From Rutidosis leptorrhynchoides (lineage: Eukaryota > Streptophyta > Magnoliopsida > Asterales > Asteraceae), in the NCBI RefSeq assembly GCF_046630445.1, contig NC_092333.1:707635001-707699000 (forward strand): a stretch of 64,000 nucleotides of DNA, in the 5' to 3' direction. Positions 1 through 10,840 of the stretch are shown one piece after another (position 1 is the first letter of the stretch; every line of letters begins with the position of its first letter). The translations under genes and the position numbers were made by a program. Under the pieces are notes generated by a model. It ran no database searches. It was not told where the DNA came from and worked only from the letters and a program-made list of their open reading frames with translations.

Positions 1-2
1 AC

Positions 3-2675
3 GAAGACGTACATGAGGAAGAGGTGATTCTGTCCAAGAATCTTCCAGGCCTGACGGCAAGCGAAAATGCCAATCTAGAGGCATGTCTAAACGAGGAAGG
101 ACCTGAAGCAAAGGAAGGCTTCGTTGATATTATCAAATTCTTGAAAAGGTCCAGGATTCATACTGCAATAACTCTAGAATGCAAGGCATACTACTCACAC
201 CAACGAGAATTCTGGAACAATGCTTCTATCGTCACTGAACAAGGAAGAAAAGTGATACGAAGCAGCGTTGGTGGTACAATTGTAAAGATCTCGGCACAGA
301 CAGTTCGTGAAGACTTAGGTTTTCCAGATAATGATTCTATGCCAGTCACACTGAATAGAACTAAGGTCCGAAGGTGTCTAGTAAGATGTGGATACTCTGG
401 TGATCCAATGAAAGGAGCTGTTAAGAGAACTCGATTCTGTCATCAATACAAATACCTAACTTTGGTGTTGTTGAGATGCATGAGTCCAATGGTAGGCGGT
501 TTTGATGAGCTGAATGAGACTTATAGCTCAATGTTTGCAGCACTAGTTCTTCATGCGGACTTCAACTTCTCCGAAGTAATTTTCAGAAGCATGTTGGTGA
601 ACGTGAAAAAGAAGAGCCACTTAATGTTTCCTAGGTTCTTGCAGGTGATGATTGAAAAGCAAGTGCAAGGTTTGAATAAGGTTTGGGAGGATGAGATTAA
701 GCTGAATCATCTGAACGATTTGACTTTCAATCGAGTCAAGCAAAAGAGAGGTCCGGATGAACCATTCAAGAGATTGGTTGGCCACCTCGCAAATGAAAAC
801 TATGTATGTCCACCAGGTGCTGCCTGTCGTCATGAGAACAGTACGTCTGGTAATGAAGATGATATCGTCGCAGTTGGTGAAGACGATCAAGAGGTTAATC
901 AGCCACCGCCAGTTGTTCCAATTGAACAGATACTGGTTGATGAAGACGATGAAGGAGATGACCTTGACCCTGATCAATTCGAGCTGAGAAAGCGAAAACA
1001 ATCACAGCAATCACAACCACAACGACAACCTTCAGCTGCTGCTACTCAAGAAACACGTGCTGAAACTGATACAGGAGTTCATGTTGCTGCATCCACGACT
1101 GCTATTACACAAGATGCTGCGGTTTCTATATTAAGTGAGAAGGTTGTCAATATGGCTTCTGAATTTGAAAAGTTTAAAGAAAAAGCTGATGAACGAGAGA
1201 GAAGAAAGGATGCTGAGATTGCCAAACTGACCAAGCAGGTTGAAGATCAACAGGTTGAATTGAAGAAGTTACAAACTAAGTTTGATGCTCAGAATTTGCT
1301 GATTGTAAAGGCTGAGACTACAGCGAACAAGGCACTTTCGAAGGTGCTTGAGTGGGAAAATAATTTCGATATTGAGGCTGTTGATCTCGAGGAGGATATA
1401 GACTTTGGTAATTTTAACGATCAAGGCGAGGATGAGCTAGGTTTGGATATTGCTAAAGGCACAAGCGAGAACCCACTGTCAGTAATTCCTCTAAATATTG
1501 ATTATTCTTTACGTGATTTTTTGGCAAAGCAGGATCGTCTGAATCACTCAGTTGTATTTGATGATTTAGAAGAAGGGGAGATCCCGCCGGATCTAAGCGC
1601 TGAGGAGCAGGCCGAGCTAGTGCGTCAAGAGCAACAAGCAAGTACTTCAGCTGACGCAACTGCTAGCTCATCTTTTGAGAATCGTTACGATTCTAGTGAT
1701 GATTTTGAGGAAATTGTCGTAAGTAATGAAAACGACAAAGATTTTGATGAAGTAATTATTGAAGATGAACCAATAGGTGATTTTCCAGAGTACGATTGTA
1801 ATAACGATAAAGATCTACCTACATTTCAAGACTACTTCAAAATGAATGAAGAGCTTCTAAACCGTAAATGCGAAGAAAAAGAAAAGACCGAAGATTTGCC
1901 TCCAGGGTTTTTACCGGTCAAGATAAATAAAGAAAAGATAGAAGTTCTAGAAGCTGAGTGGAAGATCCTGTTGAGGATCAGAAAATATTGTGAGAAGCCA
2001 GCGCCGAAACCTGAATGGATGAATTACATTAATAGACCGGCGAATCTTTTGGCTAAAGGAAAAATAATTGCGTGGGCCTACATTAAAGAGTTGAATATAT
2101 ACGCAATAAAGAAGGAGTACGGAGTGGATTACATCAAACATGGATACGAGTTCACGTCTCTACCGTACTTTGAATTTATGCAGGTGGCTAGGCTCAAAAT
2201 GTTATATAGGGATTATGACGGAATTCCTAATATTGTCTGCAAGAAGATAAGACACTCGTACTTGTCAAAGAACTTTGAGGGATTCGGCCCTCAATTTCCC
2301 ACGATCACTTATCGAACAAACAAGAAAACGGGCGAACGAAGAAAGATTGTCAAATACAAGCCAGTAAATTATATGAGAAAGGTTCCTGTGATGAAAATGC
2401 CGCGGAACTTTAGCCCACGTTTTCGCTGGTGGTACTACGATGAACGCTCAGAGGAGGCAGTCATCGTTTTGGACAAATTGAAGGAAGATGAGACAAACTC
2501 GATACGGGTTTTAGATCCCGTTTGGTTGAGAAATTGCTGTGAAGCTGACATCTTCACATTGTACTACAATCGGATGTTGTACAGGCCAGAAAATAGAGTT
2601 CAAGCACAACAGTACATTCGTGTTGCAAAGGTTTGCTATTTGAACAATATGGTTACAGATCCGTACAGAGATTGA
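3..2675 (+). CDS. 3' ORF of an LTR retrotransposon (5' end outside window)
   Basis: The reading frame is open from the left edge (base 3) to TGA at 2673-2675, so the protein is cut by the window and no start codon is assigned; the first available one in frame is a GTG at 24, with no stop before it. What is visible: an N-terminal globular part of about 215 residues (motifs EFWNNAS, VREDLGFPDND, CGYSGDPMKGA, MFPRFLQVM), an acidic Glu/Asp-rich linker, a coiled coil at about residues 365-445 (heptad Lys/Glu/Leu), a second acidic stretch, and a Tyr/Arg-rich C-terminal part ending VCYLNNMVTDPYRD. I recognise the N-terminal pattern from uncharacterised Asteraceae proteins attached to retroelements (recollection, not a search). 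It lies directly before a polypurine tract and LTR, where SIRE/Maximus Copia or Athila elements carry an extra ORF. Function unknown. A host gene is less likely. Confidence 0.6.
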   Translation, partial: EDVHEEEVILSKNLPGLTASENANLEACLNEEGPEAKEGFVDIIKFLKRSRIHTAITLECKAYYSHQREFWNNASIVTEQGRKVIRSSVGGTIVKISAQTVREDLGFPDNDSMPVTLNRTKVRRCLVRCGYSGDPMKGAVKRTRFCHQYKYLTLVLLRCMSPMVGGFDELNETYSSMFAALVLHADFNFSEVIFRSMLVNVKKKSHLMFPRFLQVMIEKQVQGLNKVWEDEIKLNHLNDLTFNRVKQKRGPDEPFKRLVGHLANENYVCPPGAACRHENSTSGNEDDIVAVGEDDQEVNQPPPVVPIEQILVDEDDEGDDLDPDQFELRKRKQSQQSQPQRQPSAAATQETRAETDTGVHVAASTTAITQDAAVSILSEKVVNMASEFEKFKEKADERERRKDAEIAKLTKQVEDQQVELKKLQTKFDAQNLLIVKAETTANKALSKVLEWENNFDIEAVDLEEDIDFGNFNDQGEDELGLDIAKGTSENPLSVIPLNIDYSLRDFLAKQDRLNHSVVFDDLEEGEIPPDLSAEEQAELVRQEQQASTSADATASSSFENRYDSSDDFEEIVVSNENDKDFDEVIIEDEPIGDFPEYDCNNDKDLPTFQDYFKMNEELLNRKCEEKEKTEDLPPGFLPVKINKEKIEVLEAEWKILLRIRKYCEKPAPKPEWMNYINRPANLLAKGKIIAWAYIKELNIYAIKKEYGVDYIKHGYEFTSLPYFEFMQVARLKMLYRDYDGIPNIVCKKIRHSYLSKNFEGFGPQFPTITYRTNKKTGERRKIVKYKPVNYMRKVPVMKMPRNFSPRFRWWYYDERSEEAVIVLDKLKEDETNSIRVLDPVWLRNCCEADIFTLYYNRMLYRPENRVQAQQYIRVAKVCYLNNMVTDPYRD

Positions 2676-2701
2676 AGCAGATCGAAGACTTATGAGGAAC
2701 T

Positions 2702-2718
2702 AGGTCTTAGGGGGAGTT
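2702..2718 (+). other. Polypurine tract of the left-edge LTR element
   Basis: A G-rich run (TTAGGGGGAG at about 2708-2716) lies 30 bp after the ORF stop and abuts TGTTAGTGCATA, a typical LTR start. This is where plus-strand DNA synthesis would be primed in an LTR retrotransposon. Confidence 0.6.
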
Positions 2719-3190
2719 TGTTAGTGCATATTTTGTAATCCCTAGTTCCATGAACTTTAACGTTTTATTCGATCATGTTGTAACCTGTAATATTGTTAAA
2801 CGTTGATTGTCGATGTGTTATTTTATATTTGTAAACGTTTAAATATAATTCGTAATATTACTCGACAGTCGGCCGACTGACATGGTCAGTCGACCGACTG
2901 TCATTCACTGTCGACCGACATAGGAACTGAGGTATTTAAGCCTAATTAATCTTCATTAATTTGGTTAACAACTCAGTACATTATACACACACGAAAAACA
3001 CTTCTTGGTCGAGTCTCTCTCAATCTTCATGTCCAAATACCACAGAATGTCAGTCTAGGCTTCGTGTTTATCAAGATCTAGTCTTGGTTTGACTTGTACG
3101 AACCCGAAAACCCATAGATATTCGTTTAAGCTCTTTCTATTGTTATTCCGCCTCTAGATCGTGTTAGGTTGATTCTAAGATCCTCTCTCT
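2719..3190 (+). repeat. 3' LTR of the left-edge element (right end unresolved)
   Basis: It begins TGTTAGTGCATA right after the polypurine tract. It holds GC-rich palindromes at 2866-2920, a TATA-like box at 2933-2939 and then a pyrimidine-rich stretch, which fits a U3-R-U5 layout. I could not fix the right end: no TAACA terminus or target duplication is visible, because the 5' LTR is outside the window. The sequence merges into an eRF1 pseudogene fragment at about 3190. Confidence 0.55.
2866..2939 (+). promoter_or_regulatory. LTR promoter: paired palindromes plus TATA box
   Basis: CAGTCGGCCGACTG (2866-2879) and CAGTCGACCGACTG (2887-2900) are near-perfect palindromes, followed by a third partial copy (2908-2920). 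TATTTAA lies at 2933-2939, 13 bp further on. They stand out in AT-rich DNA. A promoter role is inferred from position. Confidence 0.5.
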
Positions 3191-3440
3191 CAGCGTCTAC
3201 ACTGAAGATAAAGTTGTTCTACGAAGTTTAATGTATCTGATACATATACATAACGTCTCAAAAATATAAAGCGCATAGGAAACCACAAATATATTTGCGT
3301 AGATCCTTCCTTCTTGGTATTCCCACTTAACATCCCAAAAAGTGCGCTCTCACCGTCCATAGCAATAAAGCCAAACTTTTCATCCAATTCCAACAATTTT
3401 TTAAGAGCTTCTGTGTGGAACTTGTCATCACGGAGATGTT
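3190..3440 (-). pseudogene. eRF1 (release factor 1) pseudogene fragment, minus strand
   Basis: Read on minus, the segment encodes [20 protein letters not shown], then [18 protein letters not shown]. This follows plant eRF1 around the end of the N domain and start of the middle domain (family pattern KFHTEALxxLLESDDKFGF...DGNGTLFGTLSGNTRE). After that the frame drifts, with fragments resembling RFARLR..KRHNYVRK and TAELATQFYINP. eRF1 recognises stop codons on the ribosome. No GGQ loop is seen and the piece covers only about 80 codons, so it is a dead fragment. It lies head to head with a second, longer eRF1 fragment on plus. Confidence 0.75.
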
Positions 3441-3445
3441 AAGAG

Positions 3446-4110
3446 AAGAATGTCACTTTTGACTTTCGGCCATTCAGTCTTATAAATACGTCTCTTTATC
3501 TCTGCGATGATAAGTTCCTACATAGAAGCTATTAAAAAACAGTTCGAATCGGATGATAAGTTTGGTCTTTATCATTACGGACGGTGAGAGAAGACTTTTT
3601 GGGATATTAATTGAGAAAACCAAGGAGGTTCTACGCAAATATACTCGTCGTGACCCACACACTTATAAATTTGAGAATTGAATGTGAAGACGTCAAACGC
3701 CTATGTATGAGAGAAAGTAAACTTTGCAGAACAATTTTATCTTTAGCCCAATGTTTCCAGTCTTATAATTGCGGGGCATGGTGATTGCATAACCACCCTT
3801 CTTTCTCGTCTTAAATATCACGAATCTCTTCAGATTCTGAATGTGGTTGATTCGAACATGTGGATGAATGTGGTTTTAAAAATGTTACCTAGTCTCGCGA
3901 TGAAATTTAGTGTAACGTGGATTACTTACAAGACTCATGTTTGATTAAGTATTTTTGGGAGCTAAATCAAGATACACGAAAGTATGTAATTGGTTTGGAG
4001 GACACATTGAAAGCTTTAGGCATTGGATCTGTAGAGGATCTGATTGTGTGAGAGAATTTGGACATTAGCCGTTACGTGCTTAGGAATAGCACTACCCGGA
4101 GATAGAACAC
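3446..4110 (+). pseudogene. eRF1 (release factor 1) pseudogene, plus strand
   Basis: Successive pieces in shifting frames match plant eRF1 in order: TFDFRPFSLINTSLYLCDDKF (3452 on), ESDDKFG, GERRLFGILIEKTKEVLRKY, NNFIFSPMFPVL, LQILNVVD (about 3830) and finally [25 protein letters not shown] followed by DLIV-stop-ENLDISRYVLRNS (3950-4090), where an expected Trp codon reads TGA. The piece covers roughly the N-domain end to the early C domain, with no intron and several deletions, including the GGQ region. Absence of introns fits a processed copy, but some plant eRF1 genes are themselves intronless in coding sequence. Non-functional. Confidence 0.85.
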
Positions 4111-4699
4111 CCGGTATCTTGTGACATTTGCCCTCGTGATCACTTCTACGACAGTATTTTTAAAAATAGGTCCAAATATTGTACAACACCTGAAGTCTAC
4201 TAATTTATACTCCGTATAGGTGTAGTTTTTGGAAATAAAAAAAATGGAAAATGGTAAGCTGTTATTATAACCAAATAAATAAATAAGACAAAGTAACCTT
4301 ACACCATTTAGTAAAAGAATTTTTAAATCAAAGTCAACTTACACGGGTGCGATCGTGGTTGAGGAAGCAGTGACCGAACAGATAAGGCAAGGCCATCTCA
4401 GCAAAGCTCGCACAAGGCCTCCAAATGGTAGAGGCATAACCACAAACTTTTTTCTTGATGCGACATTTGAATCTTGATCACTTGTACGACAAACCTGTAA
4501 AAACTAGGCCCAAATATTGTAAAACATCTGAAGTATTTTAATATAAAGTATTTTCTTTAAAATAGTGTAATTTAAAAAAAAAATGTCAACGGGCAATTAA
4601 CCACCCAAATCAGAATAGAATAGAATACCTTAACCTGGGCCATCCTAAAAAAACAACAGCACAATGAAATACAAAAAAGTCCAAAATAGAAAAACCCAC
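4111..4699. other. Intergenic: exon-like fragments, no gene
   Basis: There is no usable ORF. Minus-strand blocks at about 4130-4160 (GAAGTGATCA context) and 4341-4510 recur with changes at 8950-9290 and 11620-11720. On minus, the 4341-4450 block reads as a short ORF MPLPFGGLVRALLRWPCLIC... that stops at a GTGTAAGT site. I do not recognise a protein family. Confidence 0.4.
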
Positions 4700-5818
4700 T
4701 GAGGAACTTTTTCAGCTGATTTAACCCTCTCTGGATTCCTGTAACCAAAAAAAAGGAAACTTAAATTCAGATAGCCATATGCCCAATTGATATAATAATT
4801 TAATCTCTCAGTAAATATCTCCGGTGTAAATACATAAAAACCACAGTTAATTCGGTCACTAACCTGTAGATCAGATACAATATTAGAGACCAAATGAGTA
4901 ATTACATATGATGCAATTAACGACTTAATAACTTCAACTGCTTAAATCTACTTAATCACATACAAAAGATTCAGGTTTATCCGTATAATGCAAAAACTCA
5001 TGAGTACTTGGATCAGCTACCAGTTCCCCATCCCACTGTATCTTTTATGAGCATCTATGATAATATAAAGTGTATATGAGCACTTAACGAGTTATTTATA
5101 GTTTTCATACATTAGGTTTCATATCAGCACTTAACGAGTCGATGATAGAAAGTCTGACAAGCATCTCAGTTAACGGGGAACTGCAGCAAACATCACAGTT
5201 CAGCAAAATGATGTGCAACTGTCAGGAAAAAAACACGCTAAGATTATTTACCAGATGGCAGGATATTTAATATATGGTCCTTATGAAAATTTGAGGACAA
5301 CTGCAAATGATAAAGGATGATTACGGGTGAAGGTAAAAACCGGGTTATCTTCCATGATAAGATCTCGGAAATTGTATAGTCCACTAGCAGACCCATGTGG
5401 TTTATCCTCTTTCGAGTATCTGTGTCAGGAGAATATACAAAAGCAAGACATGATGACAAAATGGAAATTTCAGCTCAACTTCAACATATGGCATAAAAAT
5501 CTAGATGAAAAAGATTCTAGATTTTACCTTACATGGACTTTCAGTTCATTCGAGTCATTCGAGACTGAAGATACATATAAAGCAAACTCACGTTCTTCAT
5601 AGATAGATTTGTGCCAAGTTTGATATCTATGACAGAATGAATCATGATTCGAATTTACAGTTATGTACAAAGAAATGGTAGCCAAATGTTACAATTAACA
5701 AATGATGCATTCGGGGATGTAAACACATGGTACCTTTTTACAGGCAGAGATTGGATGATGAACCATAGGCTGTCCTGTTAGGGGGGAAAGTGGCTTTGTA
5801 ACATTCAGCAATAACGGC
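4700..5818 (-). pseudogene. Mannose-1-phosphate guanylyltransferase alpha-like (KJC type) pseudogene
   Basis: Seven exon-like pieces on minus follow plant KJC1/KJC2 in order: 5818-5734 (TKPLSPLTGQPMVHHPISACKK, donor GTACC), 5626-5528 (ISNLAQIY..YEEREFALYVSS), 5419-5341 (RYSKEDKPHGSASGLYNFRD, IMEDNP), 5218-5159 (HIILLNCDVCCSSPLTEML), 5060-4964 (DAHKRYSGMG..ELVADP, LHYTDKPESF), 4863-about 4805 (VSDRINCGFYVFTPEIF) and perhaps 4738-4700. AG acceptors and GT donors flank most. The family belongs with the enzymes making GDP-mannose for cell wall and ascorbate. Damage: about 11 nt lost in the second exon (frameshift), a 9-nt insertion, and about 16 codons missing before ELVADP. The nucleotide-binding first exon (GGxxxGTRF) and the C-terminal half are absent, so this is a relic. 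Confidence 0.85.
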
Positions 5819-6055
5819 CTAAAAAAGATTCCTACAAAACAATTGTAATGTCCAACATGATATTACAATTTATAAACACAGATTCAAATGAATATGACTA
5901 TTCATTACATAAAAAAAAAAAAAAAAAGGTAGTATAATTTTATCTACTTTCCACAATCCAATTCATATCAAACTCCAAATATTACACTTCAATTTAGCAG
6001 TGGTAAACTTGAACTGAACACGTACAAAAACTACAACAAAAGCAGTAACAGAAAA

Positions 6056-6273
6056 ACATCACAGTTCAGCAAGAAGATGTGCGACTCACATTAAGATTCT
6101 TTACCAGATGGCAGGATATTTAATATATGGTCCTTATAAATATTTGAAGATAACTGCAAATGATAAGGGACGATTACGAGTGAAGCTAAAAAACCGGGTT
6201 ATCTTCCATGATAAGATCTCGGAAATTGTATAGCCCACCAGCAGACCCATGTGGTTTATCCTCTTTCAAGTAT
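6056..6273 (-). pseudogene. Duplicated exons of the GMPP alpha-like pseudogene
   Basis: This is a second copy of two of the exons described at 4700-5818. 6273-6195 encodes RYLKEDKPHGSAGGLYNFRD then IMEDNPVF and stop; 6085-6056 encodes HIFLLNCDVFLLL. The first piece has the same 79-nt length and acceptor context as its partner at 5341-5419. DNA identity stays high across the intervening intron (6085-6275 against 5190-5425), so a segment was duplicated, not retroposed. Confidence 0.8.
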
Positions 6274-6589
6274 CTGTTTCGGAAATTGTTTCACACATCC
6301 TTGATTAAAATCTCTTTCATCTCTCTTTTTATCATGGTAAAATAAGTTGGGCTTGTCCTAGTTCAAGCCTAGCGAAATGTTGTAATGCCACTAATGAACT
6401 ACACAATTGGAAGACTGAAAGAAACAGTGATAGCGATCGGTCGGTTCTTGAGTAAAAATTAATGCAGTCTCGAGAATGATTAAAGTAAACAGCTCGTCAT
6501 GTGCATGCTACTTATCCGTAGAAACATAAGGCAGCAGATAGAAATGATAACCTTTTTATGCAGTCTCGAGAATGATTAAAAACTAATGC

Positions 6590-6880
6590 AAAATATACCT
6601 GCACAATATGATAACTTTAACCTATGTTCAAATGGCATGATGCTTATCTGTTTACAGCTTTTTAATCCTTTTTCACTATAGAGATGTGCTTGGTAATAAT
6701 ACATGTATAACTATACAAACTGCAGTATACACCAGTTATTATAAGAATTTTGAAATCAAACAAAGTAAACTTACACGTGCAACGTCATGGTTGATAGGTA
6801 ACTTCCATACCACTAGCCCTATGTAGACAATCTCTTCAACATCCAACAAACATCGATACTTCACCGATGTTGCTTAATTT
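6590..6880. repeat. Direct repeat, copy 1 (partner 10510-10840)
   Basis: About 290 bp, from TGCACAATATGATAACTTTA through CATGTATAACTATACAAACT to CTTCACCGATGTTGCTT. It matches 10510-10840 with scattered substitutions. On minus it carries a CACGTGTAAGT donor-like site. Confidence 0.75.
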
Positions 6881-8379
6881 AAATAAAAAAAGGAACAGAC
6901 TTATATACGCTTGATTAATCCTCTCGATTCCTGTGACCAAAAAGGCAACTATTAATAATACCCATATGCACAATCTATATATTTTTATCTCGGATTCAAG
7001 AATTTAATAATTGACAAGATTACACAGTTGGGATATTGAAAGAAACGGTGGCAGCGATGGGTCAGTTCCTGAGTAAACAAGATAGGGTATTGGAGTAAAC
7101 TGCTCGTCATGTGCACGTGCTACTTATCCCTGAGCATTTAAAATGTGAGTTATGACCTTCAAATCTTGGCATACTCCAAGACTCTAATAACGTTATCTGC
7201 ATCCATGTTGAGTGCACCGTTTAAAGCTTTCAAGAATATTGTGTCTGCATAGTTTGAAGAAAATATATCAACAGATAATTACTTATGTTGCATATCGATA
7301 CACATAAAGCATGTGATTTGTTTATTTAAAGCAAGTAAATTAGAAATGGTGATGGCCTAAGCCACATCCATTTAAGTAAAGTGTACCCTTGGTTGAATTT
7401 AGGGTCACCAAACAACATTTCAAAATTGAGACATAGCAGGTATCACAATTATAGCATCCATCACCAAATCGGGTTCTGATAAAACTGTATCGAAACTCGG
7501 CATACTTTTTCAATTAGGTGGTTTAAAAACATGGCGATTGTTATCATTATCACGGGTACAGAATTAATCACTATCATCATCAAATATTCAAAATTAAAAT
7601 TTTAGAAATAGCATATAGTAAGATCACGAATCAAAAATGAACGATGAACCAGTTGATATTCCATTTTAAGATGTCGACGGATACTTGTAACACGAAAGTT
7701 GGTACACCAGATACTTTTAAAACACAGACCAATCACGATATATGTAATGATCATATAATCCAATACTTTGTTTGTAAAAAAAAATAAAAAATCAACGGCT
7801 AAGTTTTAAAGAAAACCAGTGGAAAATGATATTTAAATGAATATTATGAATTGAATGATAACAATGAAGATTATGTGTAATTGTTCAACTTATTTATGTA
7901 ATATTCTAACGTGGTTGTGATAGTAAAAAAGAGTAACCGCATAATGGTTTCTAGTAAAAAAAAAATATGTTAATCCAAGAACAAAACAGTTGAACTACAT
8001 TCCATGTTTCAAAATGTTTGGATAGAAAGAAAAAAATTATACTCTTAGGGAGTGGCGGTAAATTAAAAAGTGACGAGAGTTGGGGTACTCATTTTACCAT
8101 CTCTATCTTCTTTGAATCCCAATTAGCCTCTCTAATTTGGATGTCCTGTCAACTAAATACAGAAAATATCTAATGGTGGAGTACAGACAAACAAAATGTT
8201 AGGAAGAAACGGAAGAAAGTAATTACCTTGATTGTAAAAGATGATGTGTGTGCATTGATCTTTTCAGATAACCAAATTGCCATTGAATATAAACACTTCT
8301 ATAGAGTGTAATACACTTACATTTTACAACAATATACAAATAATTAAATAGATATACAAATAATTAAATAGATACCTGT

Positions 8380-8825
8380 TGAAGGAGACGTTCCTCAGTT
8401 GTGTTCTTGTCCAGTCAGCAGGTGAATATTGTGCCATCATTACTCGCTCTTTTCCCCTTATTCTCAAAAAACAACCTAAATTCAAATGAAAAGAAACATG
8501 ATACATACATATAGTTTTGCTTCTTGGAAACTTGCACCAAAGCATCAACTTGCAAAGATATAGAAACATGGTTTAGATGTCGTACCATTGGAACCACGAA
8601 ATTATTTTCCTTTCCGATTTCCACAGAAAAATGGGTATGACAGCATCCCCATACTTTGAATTGGACTCAAAAATAAACAATAACCAATATGTATCATTAG
8701 AGACAACAGTTTGACATTAATACTTGAAAGTGGTAAAAAAGGATATATAAAACACCTCAAACTCTCAGAGTGTAAAACATTTCTAAGATAAATCATACCT
8801 TCTACCATCCTGTCCTGGGCCATGG
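8380..8825 (-). other. Exon-like segments on minus, unassigned
   Basis: A short piece (about 8820-8785) encodes EDAMAQDRMVEG and ends at a GTATGA donor-like site. A second (8624-8505) encodes MEIGKENNFVVPMVRHLNHV and onward. A third (about 8475-8375) begins after TTTGAATTTAG, encodes LFFENKGKRASNDGTIFTC then stop, and ends CAACAG|GTATCT. Splice-like borders and protein-like composition suggest old coding exons. I do not recognise the family. Confidence 0.35.
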
Positions 8826-8939
8826 CATCTTCATTGTGCTAGTCAATAATTTGAGGAAAGAAAACCTTAGCATGGGTCATCCCAAAACAACGCTACAATG
8901 CAATGCTTAATATGATAAGGAAGCAGCAACCCAACATAT

Positions 8940-9290
8940 GAATTGAAGCTGTAATTTGTGGCATTTTCCCTCTTGATCACTTCTTTTAACAGGTCCAACT
9001 AGTGTTCAAGCATCTAAAGTCTATTTATTTGTATTGTTTTTCTTTAAATTATAGTTGTGAAACAAAATAGAAAACATGTTAAGAAGCGATTTAAAACCTT
9101 ATTAAGAAGCAGTGATCGAACAGACTTGGCAAGGCCTCTCTCAGAGAGTAGGCACAAGGCCTCTCTCAGAGAGTAGGCACAAGGCCTCCAAATGGTTGAG
9201 GCAAAACCGTGCAATTTTCTTCCTGATGCGAGTCTATTTTTTGTGGCATTTGTCCTCTTGATCACCTCTTCAAAACTAATCACCCCCAAA
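8940..9290 (-). other. Exon-like block with 25-bp tandem duplication
   Basis: On minus this encodes SFEEVIKRTNATKNRLASGR and FASTIWRPCAYSLRE; a related piece just below (8985-8880) encodes KRENATNYSFNSYVG, then LLLPYHIK. Relatives lie at 4341-4510 and 11620-11720. Within it, a 25-bp unit (AAGGCCTCTCTCAGAGAGTA...) occurs twice in tandem at 9131-9155 and 9156-9180. Family unknown. Confidence 0.4.
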
Positions 9291-10509
9291 TTTGTTCATA
9301 AGATACAGATAGAAGAGGCAACTTGGAATCAAATATCATATGCCCAATTGATATAATTTTGACTCAGATTCAAGAAATTAGAGTGTTAACAAAACTACGC
9401 AATTGGAAGGCTGAAAGAAACGGTGGCAGCGATTAGGGTATTGAAATCAATAGATTGTCATGTGCAAGCTACTTACCGTAGACAATTAAAAACTGAGTTC
9501 TATCTTTCAAATCCTGGCATAGCCCAAGAATCTATTAACGTTATATGCATACATGTCGAGTGCAATGTTTAAAGCTTTCAAGAATAAAGGATATGCAAAA
9601 TATGGAGCAGATGTCACCCAGTAAAGCGTCCTTAGATATCACTGCAACAACAATTAGGGAAACTTCATGCTGACTGGGAGTACCTTAACGCGAGCAATCC
9701 CGAAAAGTATGTCAAAGCTAAATGATCGGTTCCTCCCTCAGCGAGCAGACAAAAGGCCTCCGAATGTTCAAGGCATAACACATATCTAAACGCATGAAAC
9801 ACAACCTACATGAGAATAGTAAAAGCGAGCATTTGGTACAGAGCCCGGTGTCAGAGCCCATTTGACACCGTTAGGGGTGTTGCTCCTAGGAACACACAAG
9901 CCCCCTTGACCCGTGTTTTTACAAAGTTTAAGTGGGGAAAATTACACAATTAGGCCAAATTCAATTGTTTCACTCATCCTTGATCAAAATCTCTTTCATC
10001 TATCTTTTGATCACAGTGAAACAAACGTGATTTTTGTCCTAGTTCAAGTATTACGAAATGTCGTGATGCAACTAATGAACTAATATCAAAGTAGTCTAAT
10101 AAATGGGTGTGGATAGGAATGCAGTGTCATATAAGTGCAGAAATAATATCACAAGTATGCACAAAAACATTGAGCATCAAATAACCACTATTTCCCATGA
10201 CAATTAAAATCACCTTCAAATTTACTCATAAGTAATACACAGAGTAAAGTTTAAAATATAAAAACTCACTGTGAAATCTTTTCAAGTGAATTAACCCTCT
10301 TTAGATTCCGGTGACCAAAAAGGCAACTTAAAATCCAATACCCATATGCCCAATTAATATAGTTTTAACTCGGATTTAAGAGATTAAAGCGTTAAAACTT
10401 ACACAGTTGGAAGACAAAGAACGGTGGCAGCGATCGGTCGGTTATTGAGAAACAAGGGCAAGGAATTGAAGTAAACAACCCGTCATGTGCAGTATCGAGA
10501 ATGATTAAA

Positions 10510-10840
10510 AATTAATTCAAAGTATAGCTGCACAATATGATAACTTTAACCTATGTTCAAATGGCATGATGCCTATCCGTTTACCGTTTTCTAATCCTTT
10601 TTCACTCTAGGGATGTGCTTGGTAATAATACATGTATAACTATACAAACTGCAGTATACACCAGTTACCAAAAGAATTCTGAAATCAAACAAAGTAAACT
10701 TACACGTGCAACATCATGTTTGATAGTTTACTTTCATACCACTAGCCCAATGTAGACGATCTCTTCAACATCCAACAAACACTGACACTTCACCGATGTG
10801 GCTTGATTTATCTAAAAAAAAAAAAAAAGCACACACTTAC
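10510..10840. repeat. Direct repeat, copy 2 (partner 6590-6880)
   Basis: Second copy of the block at 6590-6880, with a longer A-run near 10807. The two lie 3.9 kb apart in the same orientation, which fits a segmental duplication of this region. Confidence 0.75.
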
